In this document: one piece after another, positions 30,272 through 38,528 of the stretch
Layout: each line of letters opens with the position of its first letter
How positions within the stretch are numbered: the stretch's first letter is position 1
NCBI RefSeq assembly: GCF_012979275.1
Contig: NZ_JABASZ010000037.1
Span: 124,001 to 188,000 of the forward strand
Source of the DNA: Pseudopontixanthobacter vadosimaris
Lineage (GTDB): Bacteria; Pseudomonadota; Alphaproteobacteria; Sphingomonadales; Sphingomonadaceae
DNA length: 64,000 nt
Direction of reading: 5' to 3'
Notes under the pieces: model-generated
Seen by the model: the letters and a program-made list of their open reading frames with translations, nothing else
What the model was told of the DNA's origin: nothing
Databases searched by the model: none
Program-made: the position numbers and the translations under genes

Positions 30272-31084
30272 ATGCCCGAACTTCCCGAAGTCGAAACCAC
30301 CGTGCGCGGGCTGGCCCGCTATCTTAAAGGCGAGCGCCTGACGCGCGTGGCCGTCAACCGGCCCGATCTGCGCCGCCCCTTCCCCGCCGATCTGACGCAG
30401 GCGATGACCGGCGCGGTTGTCACCGGGCTGGAACGGCGCGCCAAATACGGGCTGCTGCATACCGACAGGGGCTGCACGCTGGTGTTCCACCTGGGGATGA
30501 GCGGGCGCTGGCGGATCGACCCCGAACAGGCGGACAGGCACGACCATCTGGTGCTGCATACCGAAAGCCATATCTTTGCGCTCAACGATGCGCGGCGATT
30601 CGGCTCGGTCGATCTGGTGGACCGCTCCGCGCTGGACCAATGGCCGCCCTTTGCCGCGATGGGCCCCGAACCGCTGGGGGAGCGGCTTACCCCCGGCCAT
30701 CTCCACGCCGCGACGCGCGGTCGCAAGACGGCGATCAAGGCGATGCTCCTCGATCAGCGGATCGTGGCGGGCCTCGGCAATGTCTATGTCTGCGAGGCAC
30801 TGTTCCGCAGCGGGATCAGCCCGCGCCGGCAGGCCGGCAGGGTCAGCCGTGCCGCATTTGCCCGGCTGGTGCCCGCCATTCGCGACGTGCTGCACCAGTC
30901 GATAGCGGATGGCGGATCGACCCTGCGGGACTATGCCCGTCCCGATGGGCAGCTCGGCTATTTCGCCACCCGCTTCGACGTATATGGCCGCGAGGGCGAG
31001 ACCTGCCATCGCTGCGACGGCACCGTCAGGCGAATCGTCCAGGGCAGCCGCAGCAGCTGGTTCTGCCCGTCCTGCCAGGAATAG
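30272..31084 (+). CDS. mutM: Formamidopyrimidine-DNA glycosylase
   Basis: MutM (Fpg) removes 8-oxoguanine and other oxidised purines. 270 residues. The N-terminal catalytic Pro/Glu is in MPELPEVETTVRGL, the H2TH region is around LGNVYVCEALFRSGISP, and the C-terminal zinc finger is CHRCDGTVRR...WFCPSCQ. It is divergent from ubiE and 213 bp upstream of rpsT, an arrangement typical of alphaproteobacterial dnaA loci. Confidence 0.97.
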   Translation: MPELPEVETTVRGLARYLKGERLTRVAVNRPDLRRPFPADLTQAMTGAVVTGLERRAKYGLLHTDRGCTLVFHLGMSGRWRIDPEQADRHDHLVLHTESHIFALNDARRFGSVDLVDRSALDQWPPFAAMGPEPLGERLTPGHLHAATRGRKTAIKAMLLDQRIVAGLGNVYVCEALFRSGISPRRQAGRVSRAAFARLVPAIRDVLHQSIADGGSTLRDYARPDGQLGYFATRFDVYGREGETCHRCDGTVRRIVQGSRSSWFCPSCQE

Positions 31085-31132
31085 GCGCGGGCCTGCTCGG
31101 CTTGAAAGCGGGCATGCCGCCCCCATCTTGTG

Positions 31133-31161
31133 TTGACGATTCGCGCTGCCGAGGTTAAGGG
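31133..31161 (+). promoter_or_regulatory. Candidate housekeeping promoter of rpsT
   Basis: TTGACG at 31133-31138 is followed after 17 bp by TAAGGG (31156-31161). It lies about 135 bp before the rpsT start, leaving a long leader of the kind used for feedback by S20. Confidence 0.4.
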
Positions 31162-31297
31162 CCGAGCTTTCCGGCGGATCATCGCCGATTTTCCGACCCG
31201 CACGGGCATCTGAGCCAGCATGGCCCGCGATGCGCAGGTGACAATCGATTTACTGGAAGGTTCGCCTGCGGGCAGCCTTCGCGAGATAAGGACGAAC

Positions 31298-31558
31298 ATG
31301 GCCAATACGCCGCAAGCCAAGAAGCGCATCCGCCGCAACGATGCCCGCGCCGCAGTGAACGGCGCGCGCGTCAGCCGCATCCGCAATTACGTGAAGCGGG
31401 TCGAAACCGCCATCGAAGGCGGCGACAAGAACGCAGCACAGGCTGCGCTGAAGGATGCGCAGCCCGAACTGGCTCGCGGCGTCGCGCGCGGCGTGATGCA
31501 CAAGAACACGGCATCGCGCAAAATGTCGCGCCTGTCGAAGCGGGTCGCCGCTCTCTGA
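31298..31558 (+). CDS. rpsT: Small ribosomal subunit protein bS20
   Basis: 86 residues, Lys/Arg/Ala-rich, beginning [15 protein letters not shown] and ending in [18 protein letters not shown]. This is the normal length for bS20. The ATG at 31298 follows AAGGA at 31289. The frame is open upstream to 31220, but that part is a leader. A terminator lies about 135 bp downstream and dnaA follows. Confidence 0.97.
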   Translation: MANTPQAKKRIRRNDARAAVNGARVSRIRNYVKRVETAIEGGDKNAAQAALKDAQPELARGVARGVMHKNTASRKMSRLSKRVAAL

Positions 31559-32119
31559 TTATCTTTCCCTGATCGCCGCCCCCTGATTTCCGCCCGGCAT
31601 CTGCCGGAACGGTCCGGGCGCTGCGCGAATCGTTTGCGGGCCGCATGTCTGGCCCCGATGCGAGCCGTCGCTGATCCGATCTGTTTGCCAAAAAGGCCGG
31701 CGCTATCTGCGCCGGCCTTTGTCTTGTTCGCAGGGTCTGCGAATTCCGGCCTGTCGAAGCCGGGCAAACCAGGCGCTGCAACCGCCTGCGCAAAAGCTTC
31801 GATTTCCCGTGATTCGCACCCGTTCGGAGCGCACCGACGCCCCCTGATTCGGCTCACTCCAAAGAACAGAAATGACGGAAATCTGCCACTTTGACGGGGT
31901 TCTGCGGGCCAGTCGAGTCAACCGAATTATTTAAGATTTTTTGCAGGCCATGCCCTTTACTCGCCCCCCTCGCCGGTCATAAACCGTGCCTCGGCAGGGC
32001 TCGATACGGCCCTGTGATCTAGCGACGAATTGCCGGGGGGCCTTCCGAATCCACCATGCGATTTCGGGATCCGGCGAAGCTTTGCCTGCGACCGGCAGGC
32101 GAGGCTGACAGGGTGGGGA
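31559..32119. other. Gene-free 560 bp region between rpsT and dnaA
   Basis: No gene is visible. It holds the rpsT terminator, an AT-rich patch (ATTATTTAAGATTTTTT at 31927-31943) and five GANTC sites (31627, 31811, 31846, 31915, 32047), the recognition sequence of the cell-cycle methylase CcrM in alphaproteobacteria. No convincing cluster of DnaA boxes was found, so there is no good case for the origin here. Confidence 0.7.
31692..31722 (+). terminator. Intrinsic terminator downstream of rpsT
   Basis: AAAGGCCGGCGC pairs perfectly with GCGCCGGCCTTT across a 5 nt loop; a T-rich sequence follows. Confidence 0.85.
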
Positions 32120-33598
32120 ATGGTGATGGGCAAGGCGGATGAGAGCGCGATGGAAGATATCGAAGCGGTAAACCTCGCGGCCGACTGGTCCGACATCAGC
32201 CTGGGTCTGCGCAAGGATCTTGGCCAGCAATTGCACAGCCAGTGGATCAAGCCGATCCAGCTCGGCGGCTTCTGCAAGGCGACGGGAACGCTCGATCTTT
32301 ACCTGCCGACCGAATTTTCCGCCAATTGGGTGCAGGACCGGTTTGCCGACCGCCTTTCGCTCGCCTGGAAAATCGCCCGCAGCGAAGTGCGGCAGGTCCG
32401 CATCGCCGTCCACCCCGGTCGCCGGCAATTGCCTGAATTGCGGATCGACAATGCGGGCAGGCGAATCGCTGCCAATGATGGCGGCTCCCCTGCGTCCGCC
32501 AGCACCGGCAACAGCGGCAACGCCTTTTCCTCCGCTGGCTATGGGCAGGCCGCTTTCGACGATCCTTCCTTCGCTCCCGTAGGGCTGGACGCATCGCTGA
32601 CATTCGGCGCCTTCGTCACCGGCGAATCCAATATTCTGGCCTGCAACGCCGCACAGCGCATGGCCGCGCCCGAGAAACCGCAATTCTCGCCCCTCTACCT
32701 CAAGGCCGCGACTGGCCAGGGCAAGACGCATCTGCTGCACGCCATCGGCCATGCCTATCTGGCGGATCACCCCCGAACACGGATCTTCTATTGCAGCGCC
32801 GAACGCTTCATGATCGAATTCGTCCAGGCGCTGAAGCAGAACCGGATGATGGAATTCAAGAGCCGGTTGCGCAGTTTCGACCTGCTGCTGGTGGACGATA
32901 TCCAGTTCATCATCGGCAAGGCCAGCGCGCAGGAGGAACTGCTCTACACCATCGACGCCCTGCTGGCGGAAGGCAAACGCCTGGTCTTTGCTGCCGACCG
33001 CGCGCCGCAGGCGCTGGACGGCGTGGAACCGCGCCTGCTCAGCCGCCTGTCCATGGGCCTCGTCGCCGATATCGCGCCCGCCGATATCGAATTGCGCCGC
33101 GCGATCCTCGAATCCAAGCTGACCCGCTTCGCGCCGCTCGACGTGCCGGCCGATGTGATCGACTTCCTCGCCCGGACTATTACCCGCAACGTGCGTGAAC
33201 TGGTCGGCGGCCTCAACAAGCTGATCGCCTATGCACAATTGACCGGTCAGGAAGTCAGCCTGAACCTCGCCGAGGAACAGCTGACCGATATCCTGTCCGC
33301 CAATCGCCGCCGGATCACTATCGACGAAATCCAGCGCACGGTCTGCCAGTTCTACCGCATCGATCGCAGCGAAATGTCGTCCAAGCGCCGCGCCCGCGCC
33401 GTGGTCCGCCCGCGCCAGGTGGCGATGTATCTGGCCAAGGTGCTGACACCGCGCAGCTATCCCGAAATCGGCCGCAAATTCGGCGGACGCGACCATTCCA
33501 CCGTTATCCACGCGGTGCGCCTGATCGAGGATCTGCGCGGGCGGGATGCGGATATGGACGGCGATGTGCGCAGCCTGCTGCGCCAGCTGGAAAGCTGA
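32120..33598 (+). CDS. dnaA: Chromosomal replication initiator protein DnaA
   Basis: 492 residues. Domain I (residues 10-85) ends in the WVQDRF/FADRLSLAW part; a Gly/Ser-rich domain II (about 105-145) follows. Domain III has Walker A AATGQGKTHLLHAIG, Walker B LLLVDDIQFI and the arginine-finger box RLLSRLSMGL. Domain IV has the DNA-binding signature GGRDHSTVIHAVRLIE. DnaA opens the origin and loads DnaB. The first Gly of the P-loop is Ala here (A-A-T-G-Q-G-K-T). The ATG at 32120 follows GGGTGGGG; another ATG two codons on is possible. Neighbours rpsT and mutM are the usual alphaproteobacterial ones. Confidence 0.97.
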   Translation: MVMGKADESAMEDIEAVNLAADWSDISLGLRKDLGQQLHSQWIKPIQLGGFCKATGTLDLYLPTEFSANWVQDRFADRLSLAWKIARSEVRQVRIAVHPGRRQLPELRIDNAGRRIAANDGGSPASASTGNSGNAFSSAGYGQAAFDDPSFAPVGLDASLTFGAFVTGESNILACNAAQRMAAPEKPQFSPLYLKAATGQGKTHLLHAIGHAYLADHPRTRIFYCSAERFMIEFVQALKQNRMMEFKSRLRSFDLLLVDDIQFIIGKASAQEELLYTIDALLAEGKRLVFAADRAPQALDGVEPRLLSRLSMGLVADIAPADIELRRAILESKLTRFAPLDVPADVIDFLARTITRNVRELVGGLNKLIAYAQLTGQEVSLNLAEEQLTDILSANRRRITIDEIQRTVCQFYRIDRSEMSSKRRARAVVRPRQVAMYLAKVLTPRSYPEIGRKFGGRDHSTVIHAVRLIEDLRGRDADMDGDVRSLLRQLES

Positions 33599-33694
33599 AG
33601 CCCGCGGGCGGATTTCCGCAGCTTGCGAACCGGCTTTCCACGCATGTCCACAGACCTATCGACAGGGCGCGCGCCCGCATCGTAAGGCGTGGCG

Positions 33695-34483
33695 ATGCCG
33701 CTTGAACCCGAACGCCTCGACCGATTTGCCCGCAATATCATCCTGCCCGAAATCGGCGGTGCCGGACAGGCGGCGCTGGCCGGTGCCCATATCGCGCTGA
33801 TCGGTCTCGGCGGAATAGGCTCGCCTGCGCTGCAATACCTGGCTGCTGCCGGAATCGGGCGGCTGACTTTGGTCGATGACGGCGACGTGGAACTGTCGAA
33901 TCTGCAGCGGCAGACGCTGTATACCCAGCGCGACATCGGCCATGCCAAGCCCGTTGCCGCCCGGCGCTGGCTGGCCAATTTCGACAGCCACATCGAAGTC
34001 GAGATCCGCGACAGGCGGATCCATGCCGGCAATGCTGCCGGCCTTGTCGAGGGGGCCATGGTGGTTCTGGACGGCACCGACAATTTCGCTACCCGCCTCG
34101 CGATTTCGGACGCCTGCGTTGCGATGCACGTTCCGCTGCTCAGCGCCGCGATAGGGCGCTTCCAGGGGCAGGTCGCTGCCTTTGCGGGCCACCGTCCCGA
34201 TTCGCCCTGCTATCGCTGCTATGTCGGCGATGCTTTCGACAGCGACGATTGCGACACCTGTGCAGAAGATGGCATGCTGGGCGCCATGGCAGGCTGGGCG
34301 GGCAGTTTCGCGGCGATGCAGGCATTGCGAATAGTTTTGCAGGGCAAATCCACTTTCGGCACGCCGCAGTGGGGGCGGCTGCACCTTCTCGACGGGCTGG
34401 CGCCCTCCATGCGCACGCTCACCATCGCCAAGGACCCGCACTGCCGCGCCTGCGGAAATCCCGCATCGTCAGCCGCCGAGTAG
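33695..34483 (+). CDS. ThiF/MoeB/HesA family adenylyltransferase
   Basis: 262 residues of an E1-like enzyme that adenylates the C-terminus of a ubiquitin-like sulfur carrier (MoaD or ThiS). It has the nucleotide site LIGLGGIGSPALQYLAAAG, the adenylation motif DDGDVELSNLQRQTLYTQRD (20 residues), the DGTDNFATR loop, and two Cys pairs for zinc (CYRC and CRAC). No C-terminal rhodanese domain is present, so it is the short MoeB/HesA type. The ATG at 33695 has AAGG 7 bp upstream; a GTG two codons earlier is too close to that site. Its partner carrier is not in the window. Confidence 0.9.
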   Translation: MPLEPERLDRFARNIILPEIGGAGQAALAGAHIALIGLGGIGSPALQYLAAAGIGRLTLVDDGDVELSNLQRQTLYTQRDIGHAKPVAARRWLANFDSHIEVEIRDRRIHAGNAAGLVEGAMVVLDGTDNFATRLAISDACVAMHVPLLSAAIGRFQGQVAAFAGHRPDSPCYRCYVGDAFDSDDCDTCAEDGMLGAMAGWAGSFAAMQALRIVLQGKSTFGTPQWGRLHLLDGLAPSMRTLTIAKDPHCRACGNPASSAAE

Positions 34484-35203
34484 TTCCTCCACCCATTCGG
34501 GCACGATCCTGCTGGCCGGGCCGAGGCGGCTTTCATCGAACCAGTGCGACCCTTCGCTGCGTTCGAGGTTCAGTTCCAGCGTCGGGACACCTGCCCGTGA
34601 CGCCTGGGCGACGAAGCCGGCCGCAGGATAGACCGCGCCCGAGGTGCCGATGGAAACGAACAGATCGGCTGCGAGCAGCGCGGCCTCGATCCGCTCCATC
34701 CCGTAAGGCATTTCGCCGAACCAGACGACATCGGGCCGCAGGTGCGCCTCGCCGCAGGACGGGCAGGGCGGCCGGTGCAGCAGTTTTTCGCGCCACGGAT
34801 GCCGGGTGCCGCAGCCGGAACAGAGCGCACTCAGCGCCTCGCCATGCATGTGCAGAATCCGCTTCGCACCTGCGCGTTCGTGCAGATCGTCGACATTCTG
34901 CGTGACGATCAGCAGGTCGCGCCCGGTGCCATGCCATTCCCGGTCCAGTCTCGCCAGCGCGTGATGCGCTGCATTGGGCTGCTTGTCCGCTATGGCGCTG
35001 CGGCGCATGTCGTAGAAACGCTGCACCAGATCGGGATCGCGCCGAAATGCCTGCGGCGTGGCGACATCCTCCACCCGGTGCCTTTCCCACAGGCCGCCAC
35101 CATCGCGAAAGGTGTCGATGCCGCTTTCGGCGGATATGCCCGCCCCGGTCAGGATGACGATATTGCCCGATGGGCGGTTGAGATCGGAAGCCATGCGGGC
35201 CAT
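34469..35203 (-). CDS. cobB: NAD-dependent protein deacylase, sirtuin (CobB type)
   Basis: About 244 residues of a Sir2 enzyme that removes acyl groups from lysine using NAD. Motifs: GAGISAESGIDTFRD, TQNVDDLHERAG, the catalytic His in HMHGE, zinc cysteines in CSGC and CPSC, and GTSGAVYPAA. The pocket residues FYDMRR keep the Y-x-x-R pair found in CobB and SIRT5, which supports desuccinylase as well as deacetylase activity (inference from family). The start may be 35203 or 35194. The 3' end overlaps the ThiF-like gene by 15 bp; it is divergent from dapB. Confidence 0.94.
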   Translation of the reverse strand: MARMASDLNRPSGNIVILTGAGISAESGIDTFRDGGGLWERHRVEDVATPQAFRRDPDLVQRFYDMRRSAIADKQPNAAHHALARLDREWHGTGRDLLIVTQNVDDLHERAGAKRILHMHGEALSALCSGCGTRHPWREKLLHRPPCPSCGEAHLRPDVVWFGEMPYGMERIEAALLAADLFVSIGTSGAVYPAAGFVAQASRAGVPTLELNLERSEGSHWFDESRLGPASRIVPEWVEELLGG

Positions 35204-35229
35204 GAAACACGCCACGCAGGAGAAGCGCA

Positions 35230-35985
35230 ATGGCGAGCATCGGGATTATCGGCAGCGAGGGGCGCATGGGCCGCGCGATTGCGGAAGCTGTCGCAGCGAC
35301 CCGGCATGATCTGGCGGGCGGCGTCGACCGAGGGGGCGATCTCGGCACCCTTGCGGCGAGCTGCGACGTGCTTGTCGATTTCTCGTCGCCCGCCGCTTTG
35401 CCCGCGAATCTGGAAGCAGCATCGCGCGCGGGCATACCCATGCTGATCGGCACGACGGGGTTGTCCGCTTCGGATCATGCGCTGATCGAAGACCATGCTG
35501 CAAGACTTGCGCTGCTGCAGACGGGAAACACCTCGCTGGGCGTTACCCTGCTGGCGTCGCTGGTGCGGGAGGCCGCGGCGCGGCTCGGCCCCGAATGGGA
35601 TATCGAGATCGTCGAGATGCATCACCGCCGGAAGGTCGACGCGCCCTCCGGGACCGCCTTGCTGCTGGGCGAAGCCGCGGCGGCGGGGCGCGGCGTGGCG
35701 CTTGCTCCGAATGCCCGCAGCGGACGTGACGGGCATACCGGCCAGCGCGAGACCGGCACGATCGGCTTTGCCGCCCTACGCGGCGGCACCGTGGCGGGCG
35801 AGCACAGCGTGATCCTGGCGGGAGAGCAGGAACGCATCACCCTGTCGCACCATGCCGAGGACCGGAGCATCTTCGCGCGCGGCGCGCTGCGCGGTGCGGA
35901 ATGGCTGATCGGACGGGCGCCCGGCCGCTATGGCATGGAGGATGTTCTCGGCCTCGGTTCGCACACCGCAACGGGCCCGGCGTGA
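35230..35985 (+). CDS. dapB: 4-hydroxy-tetrahydrodipicolinate reductase
   Basis: DapB acts in the DAP/lysine pathway with NAD(P)H. 251 residues with the Rossmann motif IGIIGSEGRMGRAIAE, the GTTGLS loop and the substrate-binding signature EMHHRRKVDAPSGTA. An AGGAG site precedes the ATG at 35230. The stop overlaps the GTG of nth by 4 bp, so the two are coupled. dapE, another gene of the pathway, lies at 38.5 kb. Confidence 0.96.
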   Translation: MASIGIIGSEGRMGRAIAEAVAATRHDLAGGVDRGGDLGTLAASCDVLVDFSSPAALPANLEAASRAGIPMLIGTTGLSASDHALIEDHAARLALLQTGNTSLGVTLLASLVREAAARLGPEWDIEIVEMHHRRKVDAPSGTALLLGEAAAAGRGVALAPNARSGRDGHTGQRETGTIGFAALRGGTVAGEHSVILAGEQERITLSHHAEDRSIFARGALRGAEWLIGRAPGRYGMEDVLGLGSHTATGPA

Positions 35986-36680
35986 CGAAGGATCAGATCT
36001 TCGAATTCTTCCGCCGGCTGGCAGAGGACAACCCCTCGCCGGAAACCGAGCTGGAATATGGGAACCCATTTCAGCTGGTCGTCGCCGTCGCCCTGTCCGC
36101 CCAGGCGACCGATGTGGGCGTGAACAAGGCGACTCGCCACCTCTTCGCGCGAGTGCATACGCCCGAGGACATGGTCGCACTGGGCGAAGAGGGGCTGAAA
36201 GACCATATCCGCACCATCGGCCTGTTCAATTCCAAGGCGAAGAATGTCATCGCCCTGTCGCAGCGCCTGATCGACCACTTCGGCAGCGAGGTTCCCCGGG
36301 ATCGCGACGCGCTGGTCACGCTGCCCGGTGTCGGGCGCAAGACCGCCAATGTCGTGATGAACTGCGCCTTCGGGATGGAAACCTTCGCCGTCGATACGCA
36401 TGTGTTCCGTGTCGGGAACCGTACCGGCCTCGCCAAGGGCAAGACGCCCGAAGCGGTCGAGGCGAAGCTGGAGAAGCGGGTGCCGCAGCCCTTCCGGCGC
36501 GACGCCCATCACTGGCTGATCCTGCATGGCCGCTATATCTGCAAGGCGCGGACGCCCGAATGCTGGCGCTGCCCCGTGATCGACCTGTGCTCCTATCGGC
36601 AGAAGGTGCTTTCCCCACCCGAAAAGCGCAACGCCGCCGCGGCACCGACCAAGATACGAGCCAAGGAACAGGGCGCCTAG
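35982..36680 (+). CDS. nth: Endonuclease III
   Basis: Nth is a DNA glycosylase/AP lyase for oxidised pyrimidines. 232 residues with the HhH motif LPGVGRKTANVV (catalytic Lys), catalytic Asp in AVDTHVFRV, and the [4Fe-4S] loop C-x6-C-x2-C-x5-C (CKARTPECWRCPVIDLC). The GTG start at 35982 overlaps the dapB stop (GTGA), which fits the family N-terminus TKDQIFEFFRRL; the longer open frame back to 35901 is within dapB. A Lys/Pro-rich tail follows the cluster. Confidence 0.96.
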   Translation: MTKDQIFEFFRRLAEDNPSPETELEYGNPFQLVVAVALSAQATDVGVNKATRHLFARVHTPEDMVALGEEGLKDHIRTIGLFNSKAKNVIALSQRLIDHFGSEVPRDRDALVTLPGVGRKTANVVMNCAFGMETFAVDTHVFRVGNRTGLAKGKTPEAVEAKLEKRVPQPFRRDAHHWLILHGRYICKARTPECWRCPVIDLCSYRQKVLSPPEKRNAAAAPTKIRAKEQGA

Positions 36681-36748
36681 ACCGGCGTTGATCCGGCAAG
36701 GGGCATCGGAACAGATTTGGCGTGCCCCGCAGCCGATGGAGATCCCCG

Positions 36749-37165
36749 ATGCGCCGCCCTGCCCTCACTACCTGCTCCGCCCTGCTGGCTGCGGCATCCC
36801 TGTCGGCGTGCTCCAGCCAGTTGCAACCGCCCGATGCGTCCGCCGACGTTTCCCCGGTACGCGTGACGGGCGCAGCGGAAAATTGCCTCAACACCCGCAA
36901 CATCAGAACATCGCATGTGCAGAGCGACCGGGTCATCGATTTCGAGATGACGGGCGGACAGGTCTATCGCAACACCTTGCCCAATCGCTGTCCGGGGCTG
37001 GGCTTCGAACGGGCATTCAGCTACGATACGACGGTGGGCCGGCTGTGCAATCCGGACATCATCTACGTGCTCCGCGACACGGCAGGCAGGATCGAACGCG
37101 GCGCAGGCTGCGGGATCGGGAATTTCGTTCCCGTCGATTATACCGATGGGCGCATGACGGACTGA
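36749..37165 (+). CDS. DUF6491-like lipoprotein
   Basis: 138 residues. The signal peptide (ALTTCSALLAAASLSACSS) ends in a lipobox with Cys. The mature domain (CLNTRNIRTSHVQSDRVIDF, then YRNTLPNRCPGLGFERAFSY, then LCNPDIIYVL) has four or five Cys and resembles DUF6491 proteins of sphingomonads; the family role is unknown. The ATG at 36749 is preceded by GGAG. It converges with the symporter gene after 11 bp. Confidence 0.75.
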   Translation: MRRPALTTCSALLAAASLSACSSQLQPPDASADVSPVRVTGAAENCLNTRNIRTSHVQSDRVIDFEMTGGQVYRNTLPNRCPGLGFERAFSYDTTVGRLCNPDIIYVLRDTAGRIERGAGCGIGNFVPVDYTDGRMTD

Positions 37166-37176
37166 ACGCCTGACCC

Positions 37177-38415
37177 TCAGACATCGTCGGCGCTGATCAT
37201 CTCTGCGCGGTCGATCTCACCCGTCATGGACGCGACCGTCATGGTGATCGCGGCATCGCCCGAGACATTGGTAACGGTCCGCATCATGTCCATGATCCTG
37301 TCGACGCCTGCAACCAGGGCGATGGTTTCCAGCGGCACGCCGACCGCGCCGAACACCAGCGCCATCATGATGAGGCCCGCCCCCGGAATACCGGCTGCGC
37401 CAATGGCACCGGCGGTGGCGAGGATCGAGATCATGAAATAGTCGCCCCAGTCGAGAGACACCCCGAACACCTGCGCGCCGAACAACGTGGCAAGGCCGAG
37501 ATACATCGCCGTGCCGTTCATGTTCACCGTGGCGCCCAGCGATACGACGAAGCTGGACACGCTGGGCGACACGCCCAGGTTGCGCTGGGTGCAGCGCAGC
37601 GTCACCGGCAGGGTCGCATTGCTCGACGCCGTGGAATAGGCCACCGCCATCGCATCGATGATGCCGCGGAAAAAGTCGCGCACCGGCAGGCGGGCGAGGA
37701 ATTTCACCATGGCCGAATACATGACGAAGATGATGATGAGGCAGCCGAGGTAGTTCAGCCCCACCAGCTTGGCGAGGGCGATCAGCGCATCGGACCCTTG
37801 TGTGCCCGCCACCCAGGCCATCAGCGCGAACACCCCGAAGGGCGTCAGTTCCATCACCACCGCCGTGACCTTCTGCATGACGATGGAGCCGGAATCGAAG
37901 ATCCGGGCGACAGGTTCGCCGTCCTTCTCCGCCATCAATATGCCGATGCCGATGAGCATGGCGAAGACGATCAGCGGCAGGACGTTCACATCGGCCATGA
38001 CCTGAACCGGGCTTTGCGGAACGATGGACAGGAGCATGTCGCGCCAGCCGGTATCCTGCGGTTCGGGGATCGCGCCGCGTTCGATGCTGCCGACATCCAG
38101 CCCCGAACCGGGGGCGAGCAGCGTTCCCATCAGGAGGCCCAGCCACACGGCGATCTGCCCGGTGACGATAAACAGCAGCGCGGCGCGTCCGCCGACGGAG
38201 CCCAGCTTCCGCAGATCGCCGATGGCTGCAACGCCTGCCACAAGGCTGAAGAAGATGAGCGGGACGACCAGCATCTTGATGAAGGCGATGAAAATATCGC
38301 CGATGATCTTGATGCTTTCCGCGCCCGGACCCCAGACGAGGCCGGTGACGATGCCGAGCGCGAGGGCGGCGACGACCCGCTGCCACAGGGGGATTGCGAA
38401 CCATTTACGTGTCAT
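37177..38415 (-). CDS. Dicarboxylate/amino acid:cation symporter (DAACS family)
   Basis: 412 residues of a GltP/DctA-type secondary transporter with eight TM helices and two re-entrant loops. The Ser-rich HP1 region reads STASSNATLPVTL, the NMDG-like motif of TM7 reads GATVNMNGTAMY, HP2 reads AAGIPGAGLIMMAL and TM8 has VDRIMDMMRTVTNVSGDAA. Substrates are likely C4-dicarboxylates or Glu/Asp with Na+ or H+; the exact one cannot be read. It follows dapE on the same strand after about 110 bp. Confidence 0.93.
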   Translation of the reverse strand: MTRKWFAIPLWQRVVAALALGIVTGLVWGPGAESIKIIGDIFIAFIKMLVVPLIFFSLVAGVAAIGDLRKLGSVGGRAALLFIVTGQIAVWLGLLMGTLLAPGSGLDVGSIERGAIPEPQDTGWRDMLLSIVPQSPVQVMADVNVLPLIVFAMLIGIGILMAEKDGEPVARIFDSGSIVMQKVTAVVMELTPFGVFALMAWVAGTQGSDALIALAKLVGLNYLGCLIIIFVMYSAMVKFLARLPVRDFFRGIIDAMAVAYSTASSNATLPVTLRCTQRNLGVSPSVSSFVVSLGATVNMNGTAMYLGLATLFGAQVFGVSLDWGDYFMISILATAGAIGAAGIPGAGLIMMALVFGAVGVPLETIALVAGVDRIMDMMRTVTNVSGDAAITMTVASMTGEIDRAEMISADDV

Positions 38416-38528
38416 TCTGCGGTCATTCCCCCATCGCAGGCGACCGTGCGCCCGGCGCTCGCATCGCTCTCGTCCCTGGCCTTCTGCCCATGTGCGGGCA
38501 ATAGCGCAAGGCGGGCTGCCGCTGCCGC

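Noticed and set aside
29423-31126. Long UbiE form with about 300 extra N-terminal residues
   Set aside because: That part is antisense to mutM; UbiE normally starts near the Met at 30208.
31559-32119. Chromosome origin upstream of dnaA
   Set aside because: Only one short AT-rich patch and no clear cluster of TTATCCACA boxes. In many alphaproteobacteria the origin is not beside dnaA. A GC-skew plot of the full chromosome would decide.
33636-33655. DnaA-box-like TGTCCACA after dnaA
   Set aside because: It is a single site with at least two mismatches to TTATCCACA, so no better than chance.
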